From Cymbidium sinense (taxonomy: Eukaryota; Streptophyta; Magnoliopsida; Asparagales; Orchidaceae): DNA of 64,000 nucleotides. The number at the start of each line of letters is the position of its first letter. Positions within the stretch are counted from its first letter, which is position 1. This document shows positions 12,736 to 24,029 of the stretch, piece by piece. Made by a program: the position numbers and the translations under genes. The stretch covers positions 8,907,179-8,971,178 of the forward strand of contig CM038228.1 in assembly GCA_021442155.1 (NCBI GenBank), in the 5' to 3' direction. Below the pieces are notes generated by a model, which ran no database searches, was not told where the DNA came from, and saw only the letters and a program-made list of their open reading frames with translations.

Positions 12736-13760
12736 TCATGGGTAATAATTCTTTAGATAGAGCCCATTAATTGGAAGCATCGGGTGTTCCTCTTTATATT
12801 TAATAAGCTAATAATATCCTCCTTAGTAGGCCTTCTCTATGATATAGGGGCCTTCCCAAGTGGGTTCAAACTTGCCTCTCATATTTTGACAGGCAACAAT
12901 TGGTCTCCTTAGGACTAACACAAGTTCTACTAAAGACCTAGGGTGGACCCGGTTATGAGCTTGAATCATTTTGGCCTTGTACAACTCAAGGTTCTCGCCC
13001 CAGCACTCTCCTCAAACCTTTGAGCTCTTCTAACGCAACTTTGCATTTCTCAGTGATCTTGCTGCAATGCTATATTAGTGAAGGGAGTTAAACTTCTAAA
13101 GGTAGAAGGACTTAACCCATACCAAGGAAAATAGGGTAGACTAAGTTGGAGTTGGATGTAGGCCACAAGGCTTCAACCAACTACTCATGCCACTGTCTCT
13201 TGTTGTCATCAAGAGTCTTCTTTAGTATCTGGATGAGAGTTTTGTTGAATGCTTCTGTTAAACCATTTGCTCTAGGGTAGTAAATGGTGGAGTATCTCCA
13301 ATCGATACCATGTCTTCTGGCGAAGCTATTGATCTTGGTGCTTTTGAATGTAGTACCATTATCAAATATAATTCATCGAGGCACCCTGAACCTAGATACA
13401 ATATGGTTCCTAAAAAATTGAAGCACATGTGTTGACATCTCGGGGATTTCCTCACTTGAAAAGTAGTTGGTGGCTAAGATGAACGATGCCCCTTGAAAGA
13501 AGAAGGAGGATCAATAGATCCACAATGTCACTCGAATGGCAATGAGGCTAATGTAGGGTGTAGAATGTTGGGTGGTTGGTGGAGGACATACCACGACCGA
13601 TGGCATCTCCCTAACCACATCCATGATGTAATCATCGAAGGCAGTAGTATCAGTTGCTTGATCTTCATCTTCATCTTGGTCGGATTGATGTTAGACTTAT
13701 ACCTTAATGTCATGAGCTTTATGTTTGTCTAAATAATGTAACCACATTTGGTTAAAGGAC
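12736..13760 (-). pseudogene. Integrase domain of complex A pol (degraded)
   Basis: This is the C-terminal end of the pol polyprotein, a DDE integrase that joins element DNA to the host chromosome. Reading from the 5' side on the minus strand: a decayed zinc-finger segment where only the first CH of the second half remains (CHRS), then LHQPPNILHPTLAS, the core with the second catalytic Asp kept (FDNGTTFKS, about 13,345-13,370), the catalytic Glu kept (ANGLTEAF, about 13,240-13,265), and a C-terminal end reading PINGLYLKNYYP before a TGA at 12,736-12,738. The core is broken by stops and frame changes, including TGA just before the second Asp motif, a stop also present in the complex B copy. 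The sequence style matches Tat-lineage integrases. It is not functional as it stands. Confidence 0.85.
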
Positions 13761-14395
13761 CATGTGGTTCCATCAATGAGCATAGGAGAGCTCTGTTTCA
13801 CGATGGGCTTGTGACTTTTGTTGAGGTAGTTTCTAGTGTTCAAATAGTCTATGAATGGTTGCCTCCAATCAGATCCTCATCCTTTTGGAAGCATAACCTC
13901 TCTTCAGAAAGTCTCTCGATGAGTTCACAATCAATAAGGGATAGGACTTGTCTATTTTGGACCCTTATTGAAATGGACTCATCTTCCAGACATGCTAATT
14001 CTTTGGCAAGTTTATCCAAGGCATCCACTACTATGTTCTCTCCATGGGGAACCTTGTAGATGGTGACTTGGGGATCAGGCCAACTTCATGGTATACTCAT
14101 GGTAATGAAGCTTGGGTTTGAGAACCTTGTAGATCCGATGTCGAATGATGACCAACCAGAATCCCCAAAGATGTTGATGCTCTTGACACGATGGTGATGG
14201 CTAACTCAGACCGACAATCAAAGCCTCATTCAACTTCTTATTATTGCGGGGTTGGAAAGATAGTATGAGAATCTCATCACATTGCGGTCTGCGAGTTAGA
14301 AGAACTATTCTACTCTGCCTTTCACGGAGAATAGATCATGGTGCTTCTCCTTTGTGAAAAGAAGATCCATCAAAATACATCTCCATCATTCTTGA
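13761..14395 (-). pseudogene. Second RNase H domain (aRNH-type) and linker of complex A pol
   Basis: On the minus strand the domain begins near 14,390 with EMYFDGSSF, keeping the first catalytic Asp of RNase H, and runs to the region matching the complex B motifs DALAKLAKELT and the linker before integrase. It lies between a first RNase H next to the reverse transcriptase and the integrase. A second RNase H in this place is a known mark of the Tat lineage of plant Ty3/gypsy elements. In life it would degrade the RNA strand during reverse transcription. Several frameshifts separate the recognisable blocks, so no product is expected. The + strand frame at 13,748-14,059 is only its antisense shadow. 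Confidence 0.8.
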
Positions 14396-15620
14396 CCTCC
14401 CTAAGTTCATGATTTGTTCATCGGGGAGATTGTCACTAAGGAGAATCGTCAATGAGTGTCTTTGTTAAGAAATGCTAGTGCATGTCCTTTTGTATGGAGA
14501 TGAATGTGATGTCAAACTACAAGAGTATCATGGACCAACGTGCCAAACATCCGATTGCATTGGCATGTCATCATGAGATATTGTAGTGGATTTGTTGAGA
14601 TCAAGTTCACCATGAAAGCATGTAGTACCATAGCTTTTGGGAAGCAACGATCAAAGCTAGGCAATGTTTCTTAATAGGTGGATAGTTTGCTTGAGGAATC
14701 AAATGAAGAGATAGTAGAGAATGATTTCCTTTCCTTCATCATGTCTTGGGATAGAGCAGAGAGACCAATGTAGTAGTGTAGAGGATGAGTGGCTGGATAC
14801 GCTAAAACTAGCGCTTCACCAAATCTTGCTGATATCTTCAAAGGCATCTTAACTTATCATCAGTTGAACTTGGCATCCTTTTGACAAGTGCAAAATGCTT
14901 GCATCTCCCGATAGGGAGATAAAGCATCTTAGATGCCGGTCATCCTTGGAAGGATCAGTTATGTTAGACTTTAGGTGACATTTCTAAGATGCTTTGATCC
15001 TTTGATCTACCTATATTCCCGGTGTCAAACAACAAACCAAGGAATTTCCCTACTCGAATGCACACTTGATTCATTTTGAGGTTATATTATCTTAACCATT
15101 CAAAATTACCCTCAAGTCTGGTCTTCCTTTTCTTTCTCTTGACTACTAGATCATCAACATAGCACTCAACCTTTGATGGATGAATTCATTGAAGATCAGT
15201 CATGGCCATTGGTATGTAGCACCAACATTTTTAAGGTGAATGGCATGATAACAAAAGATTATGATCAGGGTTTGAAAAGCGTTATTTCTTTCATCTTTGG
15301 GAGACATCTTGATTTGGTTGTAGCCAGATGAACCATCAATGAAAGAAAATATTGCATTAGATGATGCAATGTCCACCATTAATTTTGGTATAGGAAGAGA
15401 AAACTCATCCTTAGGACATTCCTTGTTTAAGTCCCTGAAATTGTCGCATATGCAAATTTGGCCATTCTTCTTTTTAACTAGGATGACACTGGATAACCAG
15501 GTAGGGCATTTTTCTTCCTTGATGAAGCCAGCATCGATTAGTTTCTTGACCTCAGAAATGACCTATTGTTTGATTTTTAATCGCATGAGTCTAGGAGCTT
15601 TCTTAATAGGGGTAGCATTA
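14396..15620 (-). pseudogene. Reverse transcriptase and first RNase H of complex A pol
   Basis: The reverse transcriptase copies element RNA into DNA. On the minus strand the order is: the segment just before RT (IEFKDYFAWSYEEMP, near 15,690), the fingers block (NFRDLNKECPKDEFSLPIPK, near 15,430), the palm block with FSFIDGSSGYNQIKMS (near 15,320), and the catalytic YVDD box (ECYVDDLVVK, YVDD codons at 15,150-15,161). After the box come thumb and connection motifs and the first RNase H, recognisable by LSGDAS, DAFEDI, EEGKEIILYYLF and CLARWSMILLQFDI (about 14,500-14,560). The catalytic box is intact, but stops and frame changes interrupt the domain many times. The wording of the motifs is that of plant Tat elements. 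Confidence 0.88.
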
Positions 15621-16560
15621 GGATCTATTACTAGCTTATGGACTACTACGTCAGGAGATAATCTGGGCATCTCTTCATAACTCCATGCGAAATAGTCTTT
15701 AAACTCAATCAATAGCCTAACTAAGTCATTGGTTTCTTCTTCATTCAATAATGATGTGTGGACATGGATTTTCTTCTTCGGTTGATTTCTTTAAGCTTGT
15801 CGATTGTTGAATGAATCTCCTCTTCAAATTCTGGAGGTGCATCCTTGATTTGAAGATCATCTGAATCATGTGAGATTTCTAAACACACATTTTCATAAGA
15901 GTTGGGGTTGTGTGAAAAGAACCTATCCAAATGATTGGTAACAACCAACTAGTAATCATCATCATTGACTGGACCCACTGTACTGAATTTTAGTCCTAAT
16001 CTTGATTGTGCTTCCCTTCCTATATTGTTCCAAAGTTTCTCAAAATTCTCTAATCTCTGGCAGGACCATGTATGAGAAACAAACCTTTCTATATAAGAAT
16101 TTGAACATAAGGCGAGTAAAAGTCAAATGGTAATTCCATTAATTCTTTAAATGAATCCTCCTCAAGTTTTACATCAACTTGGACTTGAGGATGATGAACC
16201 CAAAAAGAATCTATTCAGCTTTATATATTTGGAAGACTGAGGGGCTTCCTTAACAACTAAACCTTCAACTTTTTGGGATGAAAGTGAGGTTAGAGCTAAG
16301 GTTCCCAACCATCTCTATAATAGTTTTACATGCATGATTTCTATTTTGCCTTATCTGGAGGTGGTCTTCTCGATGCGGATCAAAGTCACCTCCAATGGAC
16401 CCTGAGGGGTTGGCGGTATACTAATCACATGAGACTTGTCCCTTTAATTTTGAATCTATGTGAATAGGGGTACTCCTACAAACTACATAAACCCATCGAG
16501 TGACATGTAATTCAAGCTAGCTTTATTCCTTTCTTGGTTTGATAGAGGTACAAAGTAGAA
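15621..16560 (-). pseudogene. Region between gag and RT (protease-equivalent), degraded
   Basis: Open stretches on the minus strand at 15,563-15,748 and 15,745-15,948 lead into the reverse transcriptase. The acidic segment ending near 15,780 (EFEEEIHSTIDKLKEIN) is the kind of linker found before RT in plant Ty3/gypsy polyproteins. A retroviral-type protease should lie upstream of it, yet I could not find a clear D-(S/T/G)-G active-site triplet between 15,950 and 16,560. It may be mutated or hidden by frameshifts. Assignment rests on position more than on motifs. Confidence 0.5.
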
Positions 16561-18960
16561 ATCAAGTAAAGTAAGAGGGTTAGGTTTGGATCGATACAAA
16601 GTTCTTGGTAGAAGAAGAAGAACTATGGGTGGAAGAAGTCTTTCTTCTTAAATTCCTGTTGAATTTTATTTTCTTTATTTTATCATCATTTCTTCTTGAT
16701 CTCAAACTTTCTTGAGTTTGCAACTTACAAACCTTCTTGATATTGGAGGTTTGAGTGACATCACAAAAGCTTCTTGATCTTAATGATTTTTTTGAGGTTT
16801 TGATGGAGATATCCCAACCTTCTTTGATTTTGGTAGGATGGAAAGGATTACCCAATGAGCTGGAAGGTTGTTCCATAAGGTATTCCTTTGGATCTTCTGG
16901 ATCTTGGTATGTGAAGCAATCCTCAAAACGACCCTCTCGGTGGTAGGGGAAAAGTTAGGATCATGGCTTTGCCTTCCTCCGATCTGTTGAGGCTGAAAAT
17001 CGGGATTCTTTAGAGGTTCTTAAAGATCTTCACGATTACCTCTCTTAAAAAATAAGGTTTGTTAAACATCTAAAAGAATGGACCATTTACACAGTGTGTG
17101 TCATTGATGTTGATGGTATGCAGGAGGCGGCTTGCTATGGTCTTGAAAATTTTCGATGGTGATGGAGGTGGAGGTGGAGATCATGGTCTCGGGGATCTCT
17201 AGCAAGCTAGTTTCCCTTATCTACTATAACTACCCTATGCTTCTTACAAATCTTTCTGACCACTTAGTTGATTGGTGAGAGAAGGTGACTATTTAACTTC
17301 TCCTATGACCCTCCTTGTTGATTAATTTCTCAAAGGTTTTGATGGTGAAACCCTTGAGCATGAAATAGGCCATGGATATTCTTAAGTAGAATCTCATGGC
17401 ATGTTGTTGAATAATGATTTGCATTTCATACTCAAGTTATGTCACGAGAATATAATCAATGAGGGACTGATAAATTTTGTTGGGCTATAATGAGATAGCA
17501 AGTCATCCTTTCTTTGAGCTCAGCAAACCTCTTGATGAAGAGTTGCTCTAACTCAACAAAGTCTTGGAGGTTGTTCACTCAAATCAATGCTATCCCTGAG
17601 CTGGCGACAAGAGACAGAAAAGTAAAAAGATGATAATACTAGCCTTGAATGTGCAACATCTTTGGGTTTCCCGCCATCAAAGCTTTTGAAATAGTTTTGA
17701 TTGGATAGATATCAAATTCTCCGTAGGGTCTACCCAGGTGATTATCTCTGCTTGAGCCAATGCTTCTTTCACTTTCAACCATTCATTTTATGTCTTTTTT
17801 TCTTATATGGAGGTACTTCCACTACCTTCTTATACATGCTAGTGCTACCTTGCTCAATGGTAAAGTCTTGGTTGGTTCCAGACGCACTACTCTGCTAACT
17901 AATCTCAATGTAGTAGGATGCTTTGACTTGTTTTAATCTTGAGACTACGCTAATAAGTCCTCGCTTGTTTTGCCATCCTATCTAACTTTTCATCTTTTTG
18001 TTTTAATTGCTAGAGGTCTTGATATGAGTGGGCTATGTCTTCTTTCTCAACATCATCACCTTCCATTCTTTCTCAAAGGAGAACCCGTATCACCATGCGG
18101 ACTCATGGTCTCCCAATAAATCATCTTCATTGAGATCAAAGCTAATCTTTTCTTCATCGGATCAATCATATCCTAATATCTCCTTCTAATCCATGAAATA
18201 ATGAGCCACTATCTCATCTAAAGAATGATCAATCAACATAACCGGGGTGACTAATGATCATGTCATGTATGCTTGAGAGGCACTAAACCTCCCCTGGCTG
18301 AAGAATCAATTCTGAGGATTGTACTCTAGAATATACACTCTTATGCTAACTCAGGTGTGACATTCCAAGAATCTATATCATTTTAATAGCTCATCTCTCT
18401 CTGCTTGAGCCAACCATCTCCAAATCTTGATGCTTTGTTGGTGAAGGCGACCACATATAGTTGCCACTCTCCTTCACACCACTAGAAGAAGGTTGGAGAG
18501 CTCAACCTCATGATAGTGGCGATGTAGATGGGTATCCTCGATCATAGTTGGATCACCAATGGGGATGCTTAATATGGCCTTCATTTAGAATGGTGACATG
18601 GTGATGAAAGACGTGGATATGGTGTGGTGGAGATACCACTCTCTCTATGAGAGAAGCTATCCTCACTCGTGATGACTCCCAAGTAGGATCTTTATCTCTA
18701 TATGGTGGTAATGCTTCTTTGAAAATTGATGTGGAAGGCGCCAACAAGCAACATGCATCTCCCTCGTGATATGATATGTATGGGCTCTCGGCCCTCTCTT
18801 ATCGTAGATGTTTCCCCACACTGCGGGGATCTCAAATCAAATTGAGGTCCAGACTTTGAACGTCCATAAGCTCTGCGCATTCGATCTAAGTCGACATACA
18901 ACCTCTTGCTCACTCTATCTACCACTAGTGGAGGTGAAACCAGGATCCTCTAGCATCCCT
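16561..18960 (-). pseudogene. gag region of complex A (degraded)
   Basis: This occupies the place of gag, the nucleocapsid/capsid gene, upstream of pol on the minus strand. The best block is near 17,510-17,700, where minus-strand reading gives VNNLQDFVELEQLFIKRFAE, resembling the retrotransposon gag core in which an aromatic/FIKRF motif follows a helical stretch. Minus-strand stretches at 18,553-18,747 and 18,698-18,925 are plausible N-terminal pieces, rich in Arg. A basic Ser/Lys-rich segment lies at 16,580-16,876. No CCHC zinc knuckle was found. The start codon is not determinable because the frame is broken repeatedly. Confidence 0.5.
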
Positions 18961-19589
18961 CTCACAATCGAGAGGATGAAACCCATCAATCAGGTGATCA
19001 AAGTAGGTTCCTCCTCTCTTTCCATGCGGCTTCCATCTCTGACAATCTAGTATGATACTCATATGGTTTTATTTCTCCTTTGTCACGGTAGGATGAGGTG
19101 AGCTAAACCCAACCTCAAAGGCTGAGGAATATGGAATCGAACTTGCCCAGAGGGTGCCCAAAGGTGCTAGCCCTTGTGGAAAACCTGAACCACTGTCATG
19201 CAACCTCTATCTCACCTGAAATTGGTGGGGCGCCATTACTTTCTCTTTAATGAGGGATGTGATCGAAGGTAGATTGATCGGATGATGACGCTTCCAAGTC
19301 CTCTGGTTGTGGGGAGTGCCCTCACAAGCATCTTCACTCTCAATCCACCCCAAAATGAATAAGGTGGATGGGATCGGAAATTGGATTTATCTAGGCCAAA
19401 TCCATGTCGTGGGGAAAGTGAACACACTCGGGAAGTGCCATAGTATCAACTAAAAAACTAACATTGACTATCCTAGAGTCTGTGTTGAAAATAAACTTGC
19501 ATCATTTTTTGTTGATTTTGAATTTGAATTTGAATTTAAAATTTGAACCCACATCCAACATCTTGGAAGTGTTAAATATGGTTCAAATG
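18961..19589 (-). other. Junction of gag and leader, unassigned
   Basis: A minus-strand frame at 19,236-19,427 (63 codons) could be the N-terminal end of gag or untranslated leader. There is no recognisable motif and no copy elsewhere in the window for comparison. Confidence 0.35.
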
Positions 19590-21755
19590 GATTTAGAAAG
19601 ATTTAGAATTTTGATTGGAAAGAAAAATTTTGAATATGAATCAAACTTCAATAAATTTAGGTATGTTGAAGCCGATTCAAATATTTTAAATGGATTCTTC
19701 CATAGGTTCATGTTTGAAAATTTGATTTGAGGACCCTTTCCTTTAACAAATTTGGTATGTTAAAGTAAGGTCCTGGTTATTTTTATTTTAAATTTTGAAT
19801 TCCTCACTTAGCAAAGGGTATGCTAAGTGAGGTGTTTTAAACAATTATTCCTTTGATTTAGTTTGCTTTGTCTTGTGATTCCTTGTTGATTTTGAAAGTT
19901 AGAATTCCATTTAGCAATATCTATGAAGAACCAAGTGTGTTTTTTTAAAGATTTGATTTCTTAAAATTTGTATGCTAAGAAAATTTTAAAATTTTCATTT
20001 GTTTTGGATATTTTGATTTTTGAAAAATTAGGATTCTTAGCAAATTTAAGTATGCTAAGGAATTCTAATGTGTTTTATTTGGTTTTGATTTCTTTTGATT
20101 GAAAGTGGAATTACTTAGCAAATATGGTATGTTAAAGATGAAGTTCCAAATTTTGAAATTTCACTTAGAAATTTGATATGAAAATGAAATTCAAAGATGT
20201 GTTTGAAATTTTATGTTTTAGTTTTGTTTTGAAAATGGAAACTTCTCTTTGAAAATTTGGTATGCTAAAGAGTAAACTTCAGTGTTTGAAAATTTTTATT
20301 TTGAATTTGACTTCACTTAGCAAATTTGGTATGCTAATGAAGTTCCAAATGTGTTATATTTATTGGTTTTTGGAAACTTCATTATTTGAGTATGAAGTTC
20401 CAAATGTGTTTGAAAAACTTTTGGTTTGAATTTGGAAACTTCACTTAATTTAGTATGCTAAATGAAGTTCCACATGTGTTTGAAAATTTTTTGGTTTGAA
20501 TTTGGACATTTCACTTAGGAAATTTGAGTATGCTAAATGAAGTTCCAAATGCATTTTGAATTTTGAAAGTATAATTGTTAAGTCTTGATTTTTTGAGAAG
20601 AAGACTTCCATTCAACACATTTGGTATGTAAGTGAAGTCAATCTAATTTTCTTTGTAAATGTGAAAATTTGTCTTGGGTGTGACTATTACTTTTTTTTTT
20701 GAAGAGAATTCCAACTTAATCATATATGGGATATGTTTAAGTGGGATTTCAAATGATGTTATTTTGTTTGGGAATGAAATCTTCATTCAATAAATTTGGG
20801 TATATTGAATGGAGATGTTCATATGTGCTTTTAAAAAAAAATTATGTTGATTTTGTTTTGGGAACGAAACCTCCTTTCAATAGATTTGAGTATATTAAAT
20901 GGGAAAATTTCATATGTGATTTTTGAAAGTTCATTCTTGATTTTTTTTTTTGAAACCTCCATTCAATAAATTTGAATATATTGAATGGCAAGATGTGTGC
21001 TTTTGGAAAAATTTATTTTGGTTGTGATTGAAAATGAAACCTTCATTCAATAAATGTGGGTATATATTAAATGGAGAGGTTTCATATGTGCTTTTTAAAA
21101 GTTCATTATTAATTTTGTTTTGTAATGAAACCTTCATTCAATAAATTTGAATATATTGAATGGCAAGATTTCATGTGCTATGGAAAAATTTACTTTGATT
21201 GTGATTGAAAATGAAACCTCATTCAATAAATGTGAGTATATTAAATGGAGAGATTTCAAATATGCTTTTGGAAAGGTGTGAATTCCACCTCAACAAATGT
21301 GGAATGTGTTGAGTGAAATTTCAAAATTGTGATTTTGGTTTGAAGATAGAACATCCATCCAACAATTTGTATTGAATGGAAATGCTCATCTTTAAATTTT
21401 GTGCTTTTTTGAAAGATTATGATTGATGGAATTTTATTGTAATGAAGATGATCTTCACATATAACAATCATAAATATCGTTAGATGAAGATGATTTAGGA
21501 AAATCTTTATGCAAAACATTTTATTAAGTGCATTTTTGAAAGAGTGCTTTTTTTAAAAAAAGCAAGATTCTTTTTCTTTTTATGGAAGAATTTATTTGCC
21601 TTTATTATTTGAGAATGAACATTTCCTTATCATAAAAATGATAAGGAGGAAGTCTTTAAATATTTTCTTTTTTTTTATATCATTTTTTTTACCCATTGGA
21701 GAACCCAACGGGGGTTTTAAGACCAACACGAGGTGAGGTCCTAAAACCTAAAGAT
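19590..21755 (-). repeat. Leader hairpin array (more than 20 stem-loops with differing stems)
   Basis: The untranslated leader between the primer-binding site and gag is a series of units about 60-130 bp apart, each containing an inverted repeat. Examples: a perfect 12-bp stem CCTCACTTAGCA (19,802-19,813) with TGCTAAGTGAGG (19,821-19,832); CTTTAACA/TGTTAAAG (19,741-19,765); GGAAACTTCA...TGAAGTTCC (near 20,375, 20,441 and 20,503); CATTCAATA...TATTGAATG (near 20,790, 20,960 and 21,140); CCTTATCAT/ATGATAAGG (near 21,620); GGTTTTAAGACC...GGTCCTAAAACC (near 21,714-21,752). The loop core, AAATTTGGTA or close variants, stays similar while stem sequence changes on both arms together. No frame in it is coding. 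The role is unknown; RNA packaging, translation control or a replication-born repeat are options. Confidence 0.75.
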
Positions 21756-21884
21756 GTTGGCTAAAGGATGAAATAAGCTAAGAGCTAATGATAAGAAGAA
21801 TAGTCTTAGATTCATATAAAAGTATAAACCCACTATCGATGCTTAGAGACAATAATCATTTACCAAATATGGAGAGAGGAACCA

Positions 21885-21902
21885 TCCCCAACAGAGTTGC
21901 TA
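21885..21902 (-). other. Primer-binding-site-like sequence of complex A
   Basis: Read on the minus strand this is TAGCAACTCTGTTGGGGA, ten bases downstream of the end of LTR-2. It resembles the stretch (T)GGCGACTC..TGGGGA that follows the 5' LTR in many plant Tat-type elements. The differences G to A and C to T are what CpG decay would produce. This fixes LTR-2 as the 5' LTR and the minus strand as the coding strand. The tRNA identity is not assigned. Confidence 0.5.
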
Positions 21903-24024
21903 ATAAAATCAATGGGTTAGAAAAATTTTTATATGGTTGCCTTCCATCTGTAGGGTGAAAAGGAAAGAATATAAAAATTCATCTTTTTGGGATACCAAGT
22001 ACATCCACAGGTGTACTTATTCAGGTGATTGAGTACGTTATCAAAGAATAGTGTACTATCTCGAGAGATAGGAGTCACTGCCCTTTAATGGACCTAATCA
22101 CCTGAGGACTCTAAGGATGTTGGGTAAAAATTCTTCCCTACTTTATGGAAAAGTAAAGCATGATTTTAAATTGGGTTTGTTAAGTTCCCTACAGATAAGC
22201 CCCCTTTTACATCATAAGGAATGTGATTCCTTAGGAAAACTCTCGATTAAGGTAAATGATCATTGTCTAAAGATTTTAATAGGTAGGACTATAATTTGGT
22301 TTATTTTAAAAATCAAATGGGATTGATCAAGAGGAGGGAGTTCTTCGCAAATGAGAACAAGTAGGGGATGCTTAGGATACTAGGAAGCTAGTAAGCACCC
22401 CAAACTATCCTATGGTTGGGCTTTATATTTTAGAAATTGAATTAGTTCATTTGAGTGGCATTTTCATTAGAATTATAGAGCTTATAATTCCATAACACAA
22501 GATTATGGAAATTTCTAAGAGGTGAGAATTTATGCTTATGGCCCACAAAGGAAAAAAGCCACCTCAAAACCTAGGGAGCTTTGAGGGCTGAAAATATGAC
22601 CAAAATCTAAGGAGAAAATGGGTATTTGGTTTGCCACAAGAGAACAAATCACTGCTTGGACTTACAACCGCTTGGGGGTGGCAACCAACTAACTCCTCCT
22701 ACAATTTTAAATTCATGTAGGCAAGTAAAATGCTCTATATAAGATAGCTGGGCTGTTATTTATTTAGAAAGAGACTAAGTCCTTAAACTCACTCCCTAAA
22801 GAGACTAGATCATGTAAGGGTATGGTTCAAATGACTTAAATCTAATGCAATTCAAATTTCATTTTATTTTCATTTTGGACAATTTAATTTTGACAGTAAG
22901 ATTCATATGCCTAATGCATGAGAAATGAGAGTATTGGCCAAAATTAAGGGAGGAGGTGTGTTTCCATCATGGCTCTCATAGGTCAAGCCAAGTTTCTCTA
23001 GAAAAGGTGGAAATCCTCTCAATCAAGAGTGAAAATAATATGTATTTGTACATGATGTTATAAAAGAAGTACTCATCCAACTAATGGGTTGCTAATTCTT
23101 TTATCTTGATTTTTAGCCTAAGCTTTAGGTGAGGTTATGAGTTTTTATTTTTAGTTTTGAATTATTAAATTTGGTAGAAGATTTATTTTTCTCCTAAGAG
23201 CCTAATCATCATCCAGGCCATACATAAAGCAAGGAAGAAATTAGGAAAATCATGCCACTTAATGCACAAGCTAAACAAATCATCAATCAATTTATAAAGC
23301 TAATCGTAAAAGAATAAGAGGCCATTGTGGTCAGGTACCACCGCACAAACTCAAAAATAAATTGGGTATCCAAGCTCTACCCTTATACAACCCGGATTAC
23401 AAATGAATTAAATATAATTAAGCATGGAATTCATTATTATGGGGGTCTTCAAGCTTTCTTTCTTCATTCTTCTTTCTTTCTTTCATCTTCTTTTCTTCTT
23501 TCTTATTTGGTTCTTTCTTTTGGATGGTTGAAAGATTGATGTTCCAAAGACTTCACGTGGTACATAAGATATAATCTTATGACCAATGTTTATCTTAATC
23601 CTCATAACTATCATTCCAAAATCCTAATTACAAAATTATATGAAAAGAAAAAGAATGAAAATCTAACTAACTACAAAATAGAGATTAGCTAAAACAAACC
23701 ACAGAAATTCTAAGCATGTATATTAGACTTAGCACCCCACACATGGGTACTCAAGTCCACCTGGCCTAATCGATAATGCTTAGGAGTATAAGCACCTACA
23801 TAATAAAAGCATATATATTTTTGTTTATGATAGTACCCCTTAAGCAAAATCTCCTGTAGAAGATAATGGTTAGACTAAACCATCCTACCATTCATTCTAT
23901 GAGCATACACTCTAACATCCAGATTAATACATATATCACAAAACAAAAGAAAACATCAAACCACTGCCCTAACCTAAAACTAGAAGTGGTGACTTAGCTT
24001 AATATGTGTGCTTTAGAGGTTTGT

Positions 24025-24029
24025 GTGGT
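24025..24029. repeat. Left target-site duplication of LTR-3 (gtggt)
   Basis: Immediately before the TG that opens LTR-3. It pairs with 'atggt' at 31,940-31,944, four of five bases identical. Confidence 0.65.

Noticed and set aside
13748..14059. 103-codon + strand frame
   Set aside because: Antisense shadow of the RNase H to integrase linker on the minus strand.
15339..15680. 113-codon + strand frame
   Set aside because: Antisense shadow of the reverse transcriptase fingers and palm, whose motifs read on the minus strand.
21690..21715. Alternative primer-binding site near 'gagaacccaacggggg'
   Set aside because: It lies about 200 bases from the LTR end and forms part of a hairpin; the candidate at 21,885-21,902 is adjacent to the LTR.
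19590..21755. Spaced repeats resembling a CRISPR array
   Set aside because: Units are imperfect, have no constant repeat/unique spacer alternation, and lie in a plant retrotransposon leader.
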